A stretch of DNA of 64,000 bases from Ailanthus altissimus (GCA_946807835.1 OX327697.1:5161001-5225000); one strand, 5' to 3'; positions 48,067 to 60,928 are shown, counted from the first letter of the stretch. Translations and numbers: made by a program. Notes: generated by a model from the letters alone, not told the origin.

Positions 48067-48539
48067 TAAATTTTGCACAATTTATAATGTGATAGCAGAA
48101 ATTAATACTAAAATCAAAGATTGCCGTTAAGAAAGTGAATATGTTATCAAAAACATACATCCTTAATAAGTCAAAATTGCATGTTGGGCCTTAGGATAGT
48201 GACCTAATAGCTTCAGCTTTCAATTATTGGTTTGGTTTCTCTTCTCAAATATGATATATATTGGTGTTATTTTTATTTGTGTTTCAATTTAATAGATCTT
48301 TTCTAGTCCCCTTTCTTTGACTCTACTTATAGTTATAGGATCAAGAATGTCAAGTGTTGAAGTTGATTTAACCTTTTAATAAATTAGAGAACTACTACTA
48401 CAATAATTAAATAATTATCAAGATAATACATTACATTAAGCATTGACGCACGTTGAAATATCCACTCTCAACAAGGAATTAACGCATGCTCGGAACATCC
48501 ACCCCTAACAAGGGAAGAATAAAACACTACAAAAAAAAA

Positions 48540-49278
48540 ATTAGGTTTTAACCATAACAAATATTGTGGCTAAAATTTAAATTTTGTGGCTAAAAATATT
48601 TAACCACAAAATACGTTCTTGGCGAACCCCGTCACCTATAGTGCGTGACAGATTATATTTAGACACGAAATACAAATTTTGTGGCTAAATATAATTAGCC
48701 ATAAAATTACTTCATGGCTAAATATTATTTCATACTTGATTCTCTCCATTATTGGAGACAACATATTTGTTGCAAAATTCGTGGCTAAAGTATTTTCGTG
48801 GTTAAAGATACCCTTTTATTCATAAATACTTCGTGGCTAAAGATAACGCATTTAGCCATAAAACTATTAATGGCTAAAATAATATTGTTTAGTTACAACT
48901 ATTTCGTGGCTAAATATATTATTCAACCACAAACTTTTGAATCGTGCCTAAATATTCTACTATTTAGCTACAACATATTTTGTTATTTAGCCATGACATA
49001 TTTTGTGGCTAAATATTTTCAACCACAAAATGAAGATTAATTACTAAACATCTCTACCTTTAGGTACAACATATTCGTTTAGCCACTATCTAAATTTTTG
49101 TGGCCAAATGTCACTATATTTAGCTACAAAATAAAACTTCATGAGTAATGCTAACTATGTTTAGCCACGAACTAACGTTTTGTGGCTAATGCTTATTAAG
49201 TTTAGCCACAGACTAAAGTTGCGTGATTAGATGTCACTACCCTTAGCCACGACTTGAAGCTTCGTGACTAAATATTAT
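48540..49278. repeat. Left subterminal repeat array of the CACTA element
   Basis: About twenty or more variants of the 12-base word (T)TTGTGGCTAAA and its reverse complement at roughly 30-50 base spacing, often as inverted pairs, for example TTTAGCCACGAACTAACG followed by TTTTGTGGCTAA near 49160. The right array (52132-52583) is of the same kind. Confidence 0.85.
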
Positions 49279-52131
49279 TGTAATAACCAGTATTCACAAC
49301 CGGTAAGAATAAGTATTTATATATATATAAATACATATTTTATTTGTATGTGGGTGATACTTGATTTATGTATTGTTATTAGTAGTGTTTGTATAGGTTA
49401 AGGACATACTATTAGTATTGAGTTTATTTGCAAGACTTTAAATTTATTTTAGGGACCAAATTATAATATTTTGAAAGTTTTGGGGGCAAATTTGTAAATA
49501 ACAAAAATTAGACTCTTAGTATAAAAATACACTTTTAAAACCCTAATTCACTCATTTTGGTCGAACTACCTCTTTTAGAGTGAGAAAAGAGAGAAATAAA
49601 GGGGAGAGAAAGAGAAGAAGAAGAAGAAGAAGAAGAAGAAGAAGAAAGTTGAAATTTAAGCTTTAAGAGGTATATTATAACCCTTTCTTATTTTTTTGGT
49701 GTTAAATTAGTTAATTTCTTTAAGTTTTGATTTCTAAAAATATGTACAATTGAGGATTTAATGTGTATTTCGTAAGATATTGTGAGAATTGATGATGATC
49801 TATGTAGATAACTTGATAAATCATGATGAATTGTAGAATTTCTACTTGATAGTCTCTTGATCCAGGAGTTTTACAAATTGTTGTGATTCTATTCTAGTTT
49901 TAAAATTTGAGTATATGAAATTAGACATGTTTAAAATCATTTGAGACTTTAAATCGATTGAAAATTTCAGAAATTAAATTTGTAGTTAATTTACCAAAAT
50001 GATCATGAAATTATGAAAATTTTCTGTATTAACAGTATGATACAGTGACAAACAATTTTTGATCTACTTAATGATCTTCAAAAATTACGAATTTATGAAA
50101 TATCATAATTTTATATGTCTAATATGATATCCTTGGAATTGAGAATTTAGATCAATGTGGTTAAATTGTTATAATTTTCTAAAGAGTGTTAGCTCATTAC
50201 AGTATTTGATTAACAGATTTTTAAAGCTATGGAATAAAATAGTTTTAAAATACTTTTGATAGGGATTTTGAAGTGATATCATGGACTGAAATATGTGTCA
50301 AGAGTAATTCTGTAATATTTTTGTAATTTTTGAGTTAGTATCTGATTTTATAAAATTACGAGACTGAATACTGTTCAGTAAATATCTTGATCCCGCTAGA
50401 ATAATAGTTTGGATTTGACGGTGTTTATGAAATAGAATGTGTAAAAATTATGATATAATATTCATATATAAGAAAGATATATGAGTGAAGAAATATATAT
50501 TCTAATTTTGGAATAATTGGACATCATTTGATGTATAAGAAAATTTTGTTAAGTGTAAGTGGTCAGAATGACAGGTTTTGAGAAACTAAGTAATTAGACC
50601 AATTTGATGTGATAAGTGCAATATGTGTAATTTTGTAAGTTATTTAAAGTATTTTATGTGATTGTTTAGACCTATGAAAGGATTAATCTCTATTGATAGT
50701 TTAAGGAGAATTAAGTCTTGTAGTCGAAAGTGCTAAGAGGTAAGTATACTAGACTTTTACTGAAATCACAATAAACATAGTAATTGTCTATATATGATTT
50801 TGTAAATGTGCCTAGAAATATGTTTATGTTATGTCAAAGTATATTGATATGAAATATGAAAGAAATATGTTTATAAATGTGAGCATTAACATTGAGCATG
50901 GACATACATGTGTTTATGAAAGTGAGCTTTCAAAATGAAATGTGTTTAACAAAGAAAGCTTTTAAAGTGAAACATATCTATCAGATACGTTTTGTGTTTT
51001 GAGGATACTTGAACTCACTATTTACCTAGTAGGCACCTTATGTGATTTGTGAAGCCTTTTATGTGTGGCCTTTCCTTCGGGATTGGTATATGTTATGTGT
51101 TCCGTATGTATGAAGGATTTTATTAGTACTTAAAGGAAGATTGAGTCATCATATTCGTGTGGTGGCGTATTGGTGCATGTGAGAGGACTCACAGATGATC
51201 AGGGTGAGGGTTTAGCTCTTACCTTCGGGCATGAGCATTATATATATGTAATTTAAACCTCACTTATACTATTCCTCTTATACGGTATGTCACCTACGAG
51301 TGATATTTAGCTCATTATGTGATATGTGATATAAAAGTCCTACTAATTAGTATTTGAGTGATGTTATTCCTATTATATGTTTTGAAAGAATGTGTAAGCG
51401 CTTACCTAACATAGGATTTGATAAGATTATGATTTTGATTTATCACAGCATATCATACATATGTATTGTGTACATATATGTATTTGTATTTGATATATGA
51501 AAAACTAGTATGCTTACTGAGTTTTATACTCATTATAGTTTATGGTGATTTCAAGTAAATAAGATACATGTGTGCTTAGCGGATTTGGCAAGGCTTCTGC
51601 TGTTCTTTGGGTTCCCTAAGTTTCTAGGTTGCTGAGTGTTTCATTTAGGGACACGTGGATTAAGATATTTGATTTGTCCCTATTGAATAAATATTTTTAT
51701 ATTATTTTACTGTGTGTGGTTGGATTTGGTTTAAGTTTCACCAAATGTGGTTATTGGTTGATTTTAAGTAAGAATTTGCAATGAATATATTATAGGCTTC
51801 CGATAACAAAGTTGCTACTGGTGGCGTAATAGAGTGTTAATCTCTGAGAAAGCTCTATGTATCTCTAGTTTACTAATTGTCCCAGTCATAATTCAATTGT
51901 TATAATTCTGAAAGAAAAATTGAAATGAATGTTTAAATATTGTCAATAGATGTTTATGTTTATATGTTAGGTTACGGGTTGATTTTAGTATTGAACTTAC
52001 TAGCAACTTGCTAAGGATTCCTATGTTGAATTTAAGTTTGAAATTTTATGCAATATTAATTATGAGTGCACATCATATGAATGAGTGTAAATTATGTTGT
52101 GTGTCAGATCTTTTAGGTCTGGAACGTGACA
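49279..52131 (+). mobile_element. Solo LTR of a Ty3/gypsy-type element, 2.85 kb
   Basis: Runs from TGTAATAACCAG to GGAACGTGACA, with TG...CA ends, flanked by ATTAT (49274-49278) and ATTAC (52132-52136), a five-base target duplication with one mismatch. Removing it and one duplicate restores the surrounding CACTA repeat pattern (AAATATTACTACCTTTA). A TATA box TATAAAAATA at 49520-49529, followed by AAACCCTAATTC, sets the + orientation. Length and ...GTGACA end resemble large LTRs of chromovirus Tekay/Del elements; that clade assignment is inference. No coding sequence is present, so it is a solo LTR left by recombination. Confidence 0.85.
49609..49647. repeat. (AAG)n microsatellite
   Basis: About twelve AAG units in the presumed transcribed leader part of the solo LTR. 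Confidence 0.9.
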
Positions 52132-52960
52132 ATTACTACCTTTATTCATGAACTAAAGCTTTTGTGGCTAAATATCGCTATCTTTAGCCATGAACTGAAG
52201 CTTTTGTGGCTAAATATTACTATCTTTAACTATAAATAAAGTTTTGTGACTAAATATCATTACTTTCAGCCACAAATTAAAGATTCGTGGGTAAATGTCA
52301 CCTTCAACTACAAAATACTCGTGGTTAAAGATGACTTTTTTTAGCTACGAATGCTGTGACTAAACACGTGACAAATATTCGGACATGTATTCAAATGCTT
52401 TGGTGGATAGATAATTAGTCACAAACAAAACTTTCATGGCTTACTTTTAGCCATAAAAAATTTGTGATTAAATAATTCTTTTAATATTTGTTTAAAGTCT
52501 AATGTAATTTAGTCACGAAACTAAATTTTTATGGTTGAATATCACTATAAGCCACAAAATTTTTGTCATGGCTAAAAATCATATTTCTTTTAGTAAAATT
52601 TGATTTATAGGACGATAACATTTTTTGTTTTTATGATTACCAAAAATATACTTTTTGTTAAAAAAAAATTATGTTAAATTGAATACTTTTTGTTACAATT
52701 ACAACACACCTTTTGAATTTTTATTGATTTCGTATTAAATAAATTTGATATACTATTGACATGTGGCATAATTTGAACTACTTTTCTTTTTTTTGTTATA
52801 TTTGTGTTAGAAAATTAAAACTATAAAATAAAAATTATTCTTAAAATATATTTATTATATTAAGTCTTCAAAATGACACATGTCATAATCTTATAGGTTA
52901 ATTTTCTACTCTAACTAAAAAAATATAATTATAAAATAAAATAATTAAATTAAGTTTTAA

Positions 52961-53670
52961 AACAAAAATAAAATAATAATATGGAACAATGACCACCATA
53001 ACTAGTTACCATCTCCTCTTATACATGACGAGATTTTAAATCATAGTTGACATCATTTGATTTCAAACTTCCTGATCTATGTAATGGAAAAGTTGTTTTA
53101 ACTAAAAGAGCATCTAAGAAAGGCATAAAAGCAATGGAAAGAGCAATGGCTTTCTATAGCGTGCCATCAAACAATGACAAGTTATAATGCACTATCACCT
53201 ATATTAGCCAGATCTGAGGGTGGCATCTCTATTTGAGGCAGTGACACATCGTAACTCATTGTCATTTAAAGATGATGGTATAGAGGTTGCCGCTCTTCTC
53301 ACTAGTTTTTGTTCTTCTTCAATGCTTCTTTGATTAAAACAATCTTATCAGTACATAGATCATAAATTTTGGCATTTTTTTTTGTTTTTATTTTATTTAA
53401 TATTCAATCATTTTAATTAAATAAAAAGTACGCCTATTACATTTAGTCATATCTTTTTTGTAAGATTAAAATACTATATTACCATTTTTTTCATCTAAAT
53501 TAACACATTCAATTAAGAGAAGAGAGTGTTGTTGAATAATTCAAAATTGAAGGAGTCTTATTGTCTTTTTAGCAAAACTTTAAAGGTGTACCCATCTTTT
53601 TCTAAAATAAAATGATCAATATACCTCCATACTAGTGTGTAAGATGATTAAAGATCACTTGTATCAATTT
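52961..53670. other. Intergenic DNA
   Basis: No gene or element recognised between the duplicated segment and the LINE 3' end. Confidence 0.4.
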
Positions 53671-56600
53671 CTTCTTTTTTTTTTCAAAAGGTAATTCATT
53701 ACTGGAAGAAACGAGTTACAAAGGAAAGACATTTAGCCAAGTTTTAGCTTAATAGTTGAGAGCAAGTTTCGGTAACTTATCTACTAAACTATTTTTTGTC
53801 CTAGGAATATATCTCGGGATAGATTGAACACTGCCTTTCAAATGGTTACCAATCTCTTGGATTGTCCATCTAATTTCAGTTAAAGAACTTAAATATCCCT
53901 TGACAAAGCTAACAACATTACTAGCATTTAATTCTGTAATGACTTTTGAAAAATTCAATTCAAATGCCAATTAAAGCCCCAAATGAATTGCTTCTTCCTC
54001 AGCTAACTCCACACTTGTATAAAAGGTGTGGAGAATCAGGCTACTATCATTGTTAACCACAGTCCCCAAACCATCCTTCTTGTAGTTTAGGCTAACAGCA
54101 ACATCTACATTGACTTGAAACCAACCCTTTGGGATTGTCTCCATGATTAAGGACTCCTCGCCTTTAATTTGATTTGAGATGCTGGTCTGATTGCTCATAT
54201 GGGAAAGTATAAGTTACAATAAGTATCAGCTCTAGAAACAACCAGGTCTAATTGTTCCATCTTCTCTTACATAACTATACTATTTTTATCTTTTCAAATA
54301 GCCCAAAACAACATTAGAAATTCAGCAAATTCCTTATTGGTTGTGATAGAAGAAACAAATTGCAAGCTCTGCAATAAGTCTATTTCTACTATTCCTTCAC
54401 TAGTTGGCCAAATTTTGAACACTTTTAAAATTTTTTTTGGCAATCTATATGAGACCAGAGCATGCATAACTGTCTTTGACATTCTGTGGCACTTGATGCA
54501 CTGGGGGTTTACTAGTTTTCTTTAAGGCTAAGGCTATATTGGTTGGTAACAAATCCTTCAAGGTTTTTCATAAAAATATTCTGACTTTCGATGAAACTTG
54601 GCTACCCCATATAATCTTCCAAAGCTTGTTAGAACCATTTAAAGATTCTAATATGATATTATAATTTTCTCTGAGGGTAATAAAATATGCACTTTTAACA
54701 AAGATTCTCTTTTTTTTTTGTTGTAGTGGCAAAAAATAGAGTCTTCCTCATTACTTCTGGGTATATGAATGCTTTGGATTGGCTCTATGTCATCCTTTAA
54801 AAAGTTTTCCTTTAACATCTCTAAGTTCCATTTATTCTTTTCATTAATAAGAGTTGCTACTTTGCAATCTTCTAATAGCTTTATTGGCCTTAAAGGTGAA
54901 CTTCCTTGGAATCCAGTTACTTTTATACACTTTTACTTGTCTACCATATCCAATAAGCCATATCATCCCATTACTAAATAGTTGTCTACTCCACATGATG
55001 CTTCTCTAAATAAATGAGGGGTTGCTCCCTAGCTTGGCCTCCAAGAAATAAGCATGCTTGAAGAATTTCAAAAGTTTGGCTGAAAGAGACTCAGGATTTT
55101 GAACTATCCTCTAGCATTGCTTTGTTAATAAAGAAAGCCAAATCTCTAAAGCTAAGACCTTCATTATTCTTGCTTTGGCTCAATCATTTCCAACTAGCTT
55201 AGTGAATCCTCTTGGATTGAGCCTCTGAATTCCCCCGCTAAAACTTAGCTAGCATTTTTTTAATTTCATCACATAAGCTGCTTGGAAGTTTAAAAGCATT
55301 CATAGTAGAGGTTGAAATAGCTTATGCTACTGCCTTAATCAAACACCTCTTTCCCTTCACAAGAAAATAACCTTTTATGCCATCTATTTACCTTGTAAGA
55401 GATTTTCAAGTTAACATCAATAAAGAATTGTCTTTTATTTTTGCCTACAATAAATGGTAGACTAAGGTACTTTTTATGGACTGAGACTTCTTTTAAGTTG
55501 AAGATCTCTTGAAAGATTTTTGCTTGGCTCTCTAGGATATTTGGGCTGACAAATATGGACAATTTTTCAAAGTTGAATAATTGTTTAGAATTCTGACCAT
55601 ACCAATCTAGGACTTTCTTTAGCTTGTTGTACTCTTGAGCATCTACTCTTGTGAACACTAAACTATCATATGCAAAGAGTAAGTGGAAGATGATGAAAAT
55701 ACTACTAAACTAAATAACCTAACCAATTTTGCGGCTTCTACTTGATATAGTAAAGATGAAAAGGCTTTCGCATAAATGAGAAATAAGTAAGTTGATAGAA
55801 GGCAACCTTATCTAAGTCCTCTAGAGGCTTGGAACCTGCCCTTAACTTCTTTATTGACTATAATTGAAAAGGAAGTTGTTGAGATGTACCTCATAACTAG
55901 ATCAATCTAGCCTTTATTAAAACCTAGCTTATTCATAACATCATTCAAAAAATACCATTCTACTCTGTCAAAAGCTTTACTAATGTTAAGCTTTAAGGCT
56001 ACAAAACCACTATTGCCTCTCGTTTCGCTTTTAATTTTATGCAAACATTCATAGTCAGTAATAATGTTGTAGAAGATTAATCTTTGAGAAAGAAAAGCAC
56101 ACTGGTTTGGTGAGATGATTGAGGTTAGAATGTGTTTTAGTCTGTTAGCAATTATTTTGGCTATAATGCTATAGCTAACATTACATAAACTTACGAGTTT
56201 AAAATTAGTGTTGCTTTGAGGGTTAGGAATTTTTAGGATTAGAGCAATAATAGTATGATTAATAGGGGCAGGTTTACCTTTATGATTCAAGACATTAAGG
56301 CAGATTGAAATGGTATCCTTATCAACTTTATGCCAGTGCCTTTAGTAGAAGATAGTAAAGAAGCCATCAAGATCTGAAGCTTTAAGGGGGTATAACTACC
56401 ACACAGCTTTAATAACCTCTTCTTTGGAGAATGGTCTTCTTAATTCTTCATTCACCTCAGTTGAGACATTGATCGTCAATCCTATGAAAGCTTTTGTTTG
56501 ATGCCTTCAGGCGGTTTTGATGAAGAGATCAGATTGCCAAAATACTCATAGAAAATGTTTCCAATCACTTGGTTCTTAGTTTTTTGTATCCCTAAACTAG

Positions 56601-56765
56601 ATAGTATTCCTTTGATCTCATTCTCTTTTTTTCTCTTGGTGCACAAAGGATGGAAAAATTTTGTGTTCCTATCATCACCTTCTCTCATCCATATAATTTT
56701 AGACCTCCAATAAATTTCTTCTTCATAAAGTATACTGTCAATTTGTTTTTTCAACTGTCTAATTT
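53671..56765 (-). pseudogene. Dead 5'-truncated L1-type LINE
   Basis: On the minus strand, from 5' to 3': the pre-RT motif WMREGDDRNTKFFH (56754 downward); RT with PNPQSNTNFKLVSLCNVSYS, NQCAFLSQRLI and LNISKAFDRVEW (56290-55907); a second RT part with LFAYDSLVF (about 55680-55335); the zinc-finger-like TVMHALVSYRLPKKIWK-type region and FWAI linker (54482-54294); and an RNase-H domain beginning GWFQVNVDVAV (54198-53750). The 3' end has a poly-A tail (poly-T at 53671-53684 on +). The endonuclease and ORF1 are missing, as in most 5'-truncated copies. Several stops and shifts break the frame. Both RT catalytic aspartates are replaced (see findings), so this copy is inactive. Confidence 0.93.
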
Positions 56766-56799
56766 AATTGTCGTTATCATATTGTTGATGACCATTTTT

Positions 56800-57560
56800 G
56801 CACTGAGGCTAATGTGTCTTCTAGAACTTGTATCTCTTCAGGGACTTGTGCCTCTTGCCTCTTTAGGGACTTTTATCTTTTCACAGACTCATGTCTCTTT
56901 AGGGACTTATGCCTCTTAAGAGATTTATATATCTTCAAGGATTTGTGTTTCTTTATGAATTATTAACTCTTCTGATGTTAGGGATTTAGAAAATGTAGAT
57001 TTATTGGCTCGGGCATTATTTTTAATAGCATCCTTTATTTTCTTTCTTCCTTAGCAGAATAATATCTTTTAAACTAAGTGGTCTGCCACGCTTCTGGTAT
57101 AAAATAAATAATTCATTTTCTATTTTTTTATTAGATTATTCTATAGGAATAATTACTCGAGCTGATGTATTAGTAGCTAGTATATATGACTTTGTTACTT
57201 TTAATGCATTTGGTAATTCATTTGTAATTTTTTAAAAATGAATAATCATTTACACTTCATTTTTATATTGATTTGTGCAAGAATCTAAATAAGACGTGGT
57301 AGTCATTTTTTAAGAAAGTTCATGTCTTACTTAAGGAGGTATTTTTCTTTTCTCTAATAGTGGAAAAAATTGGCAATCTATAAATTATGCAATAAATAGA
57401 TCACTTGTCATGGTTTAAGATATCTTCTAATTAATTATAAATTAAAATCTACATAAATTTCCAAGCAATTTTGAGGTCTCATCTTAGTGCATTGTGGGGC
57501 AATATAGTTATTACGAATTTTACTAATCCATTTTTGTGTGAATATATAGCATAAGATGTT
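56800..57560 (-). pseudogene. Decayed copia fragment, integrase C-terminus to pre-RT linker
   Basis: Minus-strand reading gives, in order, ALR.DLKIAWKFM, SDLFIA-like and FIDCQFF pieces, SYLDSCTNQYKNEV, IIHF.KITNELPNALKVTKS, ARVIIPIE, and KRGRPLSLKDI with K residues after it (RGRP codons at 57079-57090). This matches the order in plant copia polyproteins, where a GxxxGxY/DLFTARFADC region precedes SHLDPRT, NQLPDAF and KRGRPIGSKDKNPRKRK. Stops interrupt it. RT does not follow; the LINE begins about 40 bases downstream, so the copia copy was truncated or broken at this junction. Confidence 0.75.
56827..56959 (-). repeat. 18-bp tandem repeat, about 7 units, in the copia linker
   Basis: Units such as CTTATGCCTCTTAAGAGA, CTCATGTCTCTTTAGGGA and CTTTTATCTTTTCACAGA follow each other with an 18-base period; one unit is 25 bases. 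On the minus strand they encode a six-residue repeat of the type SLKRHK/SLKRHE/SVKR, directly after the RGRP region of the copia polyprotein. Confidence 0.85.
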
Positions 57561-58310
57561 CTACATTAGTGATAGCATAAGGATTTCACTGATGACAATA
57601 GTCATCAAATGTTTAGATATAATGAACATTTATTGTTTAATATTTATATAATTAATATTTTAATAAATCATTCATATTTTATTATATCGTACTAAGTTTG
57701 TTACTTTTCAAATATTCTAGATCTAAAGAAGTTTAGATTTAATCTAAAAGAGTTTCAAATATTCTAAAATGCTAACTTTTAGTGCAAATGGCATAGTAAA
57801 TGGTACTAAAAAAAATGTTATTGCGCAATAGTATTCTCAAATGTTTTGTTCCTGATCTATGATTGTTAATACAGGTCGATTGGTATACCTTTCGGATTAG
57901 TTTATGTCTATATCTGAATTGTCTAGATGGTTAATCTCAGCAGACCGTGAGTTTAGTGGAATCTCGTATATGCATGCAGGTATTAAGTAAGGACTGGATA
58001 CTAAACTAACTCATGAGAACCTCTAATAGACATCTCATAAAGTCATCAATGGAAGGTTTTCTCAAGTTGAGTAGTATTCGTGGTCCTTTAACCAGAGCAC
58101 CACGGTGGGCTTGTGAATGATCCACATACTTTAATTCTATGCATGTTAGAAAACTTTTATAGTCTGATCTTTAGCTATCATTGGATATGGTCTAATACTT
58201 ATGGAGTCTGGTGTGCGTAGATATGAGATTCGTCAACTTATATGAGTGAATTATATATCTTGATACTTCAAGATTTTATTTTAGGAAGTCTTCTGGCTAT
58301 AAGCAAAAAT
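57561..58310. other. Probable old LTR sequence
   Basis: No gene. Words such as CAAATATTCTAGATCTAAAG and CCACGGTGGGCTTGTGAATG suggest retroelement LTR or leader DNA, but no partner or ends could be identified. Confidence 0.35.
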
Positions 58311-58319
58311 TCCAAAAAA

Positions 58320-59760
58320 AGAGTTTTTGATGCAATATTTTTATATTGTAAAATTGAGTGCAAATATACAGTACAGTATGCAAGTAATAAATGGACAAAA
58401 AAGTCAAGTGTCGAACCCACGGGAATAATTTCTACTTCATAGCCAAGTGCTAAAATTATATCTTTCTAATAATTATTCAGAAAAATAAAAATCTAAGAAA
58501 GAATGTAGAAAATATAAGAACAATGATACAATGTAAAAAGATTTAGGTGATAGCAATATAGAGAAAACCTAGGATCAATATTATCCTTTAATATACTTTC
58601 TAATAATTAATGATATAAAATTTCATTCTCTTTGTCTTCGTTATTGATCAAGACACTAATGTATTCACAAGTCTCTTCCAAGGTCATGCAAGTATACCTT
58701 AATTTACCAAATACCTATATTCCTATAGTACTTATAATAAATTAATATTCATTAAGATTAAATCTTATTGATCATACAAGCCAATTAGGTATATTCCTAT
58801 CCTAATTTGAAACTTGCATATGCAACATTGAATGTTACTTTACAATCATGCATTAAATTACCCAAGTCTGAATATAATGATTCCTCTTCTGAGTTTATCA
58901 CAAAATATTATCAATTCATTCATCATATATTGACTAGATATATTGAAGTATTAAGAACAAGTAATTAAAATAATAAAGAACTAAATTTATTAAATATTCA
59001 AAAGATATAGTAAATAAGTGCACATATTGAGTTCAAGTATTTTTTTTCATGGCTATAAGAGAACATCAGTAAAAATAATAAGAAATCATGATACAATCAA
59101 GATATAAACGTCGAATTTGTCTTGATTGCGCTGCCTAAAAAACTCTTGATGCGAAAGAACACATTAAATCTCTCTTTATGGCTTCTTCAATTAAACTCCA
59201 ATTACTCTCTAAGACTTGTGCTTTGTATTCTTGATGTTCTTGGATGCTCTTTGGTTCTTTTTAAAGGTTGAGGTTGAGTGACTTTTTATAGGGATTGATA
59301 TCATCTTGAAAATCTCAATTCTCGTCGGATTAAGACTCACATTACTACTGGGGCGCTACACTGTTGTCGCTGAGGTGCTAAGTGTAAATGGCCTCATCAT
59401 TGGAGCGATTAAATGTTAGCACTAGAGCGTTGGCCTGTCGCAAGAGCGGTGGAGAGCTGGGGCTTCAAACTGCAACTTAAACAAGTCATTGTTTTTTTCT
59501 AATTTTCTTATTTTTATCACTATTCTAGCGCTGATGGAAAAATTCTTGTGGCGTTGGGGCGACAGGTCCATAATTAGAAAGGTTTACATTTTAGTCCTTA
59601 TTTTTGCTCTTTTTGCATCATTTCTTTAAATTTCGTTCAAGTCCCTATAAATAACAATAATGCAAATAAAGAGTCATTTATTCTCATAAAATAATAAAAT
59701 ATCAAAATAAAAGCATAAAAAATATATATGACAAATATGCCCTTATTAGCTTTACATGAG
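58320..59760 (-). mobile_element. Gypsy-type LTR remnant, reverse orientation
   Basis: Contains GTCAAGTGTCGAACCCACGG (58399) and then, at 59340-59580, GGGGCGCTACACTG, GGTGCTAAGTG and GGCGTTGGGGCG. These are features of plant gypsy LTRs that follow a tRNA-Asp primed leader. The related wording GGGATAGATCCACAGAGAAG occurs in the LTR at 60929. Orientation is inferred from that comparison, and the boundaries are not defined. Confidence 0.45.
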
Positions 59761-60269
59761 GTTAAACAATATCATAAAGGTTTTTGCGAATATTATTTAT
59801 AGAAATACAAATTTAGAGATAAGTTCATGGTCAAGCAAATAGAGATTTAACGGTGAAGATCTATGTCTCTACTCTTCTAAGATATAGTGACAAAGGAACT
59901 ATATGTACATGGTATAAACTCAACTTATATCGTTCAAGGCGCCACTTTGCAATATCCTTAACGTGTATAAGGGCATTGTTCATGGACTTGTGAAAGAGTT
60001 CCATAAGACAAATTAGGTGTGAACCTAAAGAGTCTCACAATATGAAGTGTACTTGTTGAGCACTGGGGTAACAGACTGAGTTAAAGAGTTCGATTCGAAA
60101 TAATTATGGATGAGTAGGATTTAGTATTAGGACCTCTTAAGATGGACACGTGACAATTTCTAATTATTAGAATTTGACACATTACTAAGCCTTAAAGGAT
60201 AAGCTTTGTATAATACTTGAACAAGTGTTCAACACTTGTCTTGTATATGATTATTTTAATAAAGCTAAA
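59761..60269. other. Unassigned DNA between LTR remnants
   Basis: No coding sequence recognised. Tandem-like words AACACTTG(T/G)ACAAGTGTT recur near 60225-60310 as short palindromes. Confidence 0.35.
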
Positions 60270-60580
60270 TAGTTAAGTTTTAGATAACACTTGGACAAGT
60301 GTTAGACATTTGTCAATCACTTGCTAATCCTTAGCTTAAAATTAAAATATGTTGCATCCGGAGAAAAAATTAAGCAAGATGGTGCATCGATTCATGTAGG
60401 ATTCGTGTAATCTCTAAGTGTCCTAGGTCGGTTATGGTCATTATGTTGGGACTGATTGTCCTCTGGGTTTATGAGTCCCTCAATTTGATTTTCGGTTATG
60501 GTGTTAATTGGTGAAGAATAAAAAGATGAAGGAGAATCTAACAAATTATCAAAGTAAGTTTCGATATTACCTTTCACCAA
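60270..60580 (-). pseudogene. Gag N-terminal fragment of a Tat/Athila-like gypsy element
   Basis: Minus-strand reading gives RPRTLRDYTNPT, a stop, then IDAPSCLIFSPDATYFNFK. This matches the conserved start of gag in plant Tat/Athila elements (R(T/A)L.DY..P......SCI..P.....F.FKP). The frame is then lost. It lies about 320 bases downstream of a tRNA-Asp primer-binding site, the expected place for gag. Confidence 0.7.
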
Positions 60581-60904
60581 ATGATGAGAATTAGGATCTC
60601 AAAACCAACCACTCATACAAAGAAATAAAATATAATATAATAACAATAAATAATACAAATAAGAAAAAAAATAAAATAAAATATTAAACACAGGTAAAGA
60701 AAATAGGCAAAACTAAAATTAAAATAAAATAAAGATAAATAATTAAAAGTTAGATTAATAATGTTAGATTATATAATAAAAAGTTAATAAATAAAGAGTA
60801 TGAGGCTTAACCTTCCATAAATAAAGTAAAGCAAGTTAAGAGGTTTAACCTTCCATGAAAATAAAATAAACAAATAAGCACACAAAAAAATTGTTAATTT
60901 CACT

Positions 60905-60922
60905 TCCCCGGCAATGGCGCCA
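60905..60922 (-). other. tRNA-Asp primer-binding site of a gypsy element
   Basis: On the minus strand TGGCGCCATTGCCGGGGA, one base different from the 18-base TGGCGCCGTTGCCGGGGA used by many plant Tat/Athila elements as primer site for tRNA-Asp. Six bases separate it from the LTR end at 60929. Confidence 0.85.
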
Positions 60923-60928
60923 AAAACT

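Larger units (their letters stand above)
48525..52595. mobile_element. Non-autonomous CACTA (En/Spm-type) transposon, interrupted
   Basis: Starts CACTACAAAAAAA and ends TTTCTTTTAGTA, a decayed inverse of the CACTA terminus; AAA borders it on both sides (3-bp target duplication). Both ends are filled with subterminal repeats TTTGTGGCTAAA and the reverse TTTAGCCACAAA, in mixed orientation and variants, over 48540-49278 and 52132-52583. That is the binding-site array typical of En/Spm elements. The uninterrupted paralogue at 46566-47420 supplies the empty site. Without the nested LTR the element is about 1.2 kb, has no transposase and consists almost entirely of subterminal repeats. Confidence 0.9.
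48091..52960. repeat. Duplicated segment, copy 2 (split by a CACTA element)
   Basis: 48091-48524 matches the first half and 52596 to about 52960 the second half of 46566-47420. The break in copy 2 corresponds to GAACAAATTTTGATTT near 47040 in copy 1. Confidence 0.9.

Noticed and set aside
56827..56959. Considered as a CRISPR-like or regulatory array
   Set aside because: The units are contiguous without spacers, the genome is a plant, and the array is in frame with a copia polyprotein fragment.
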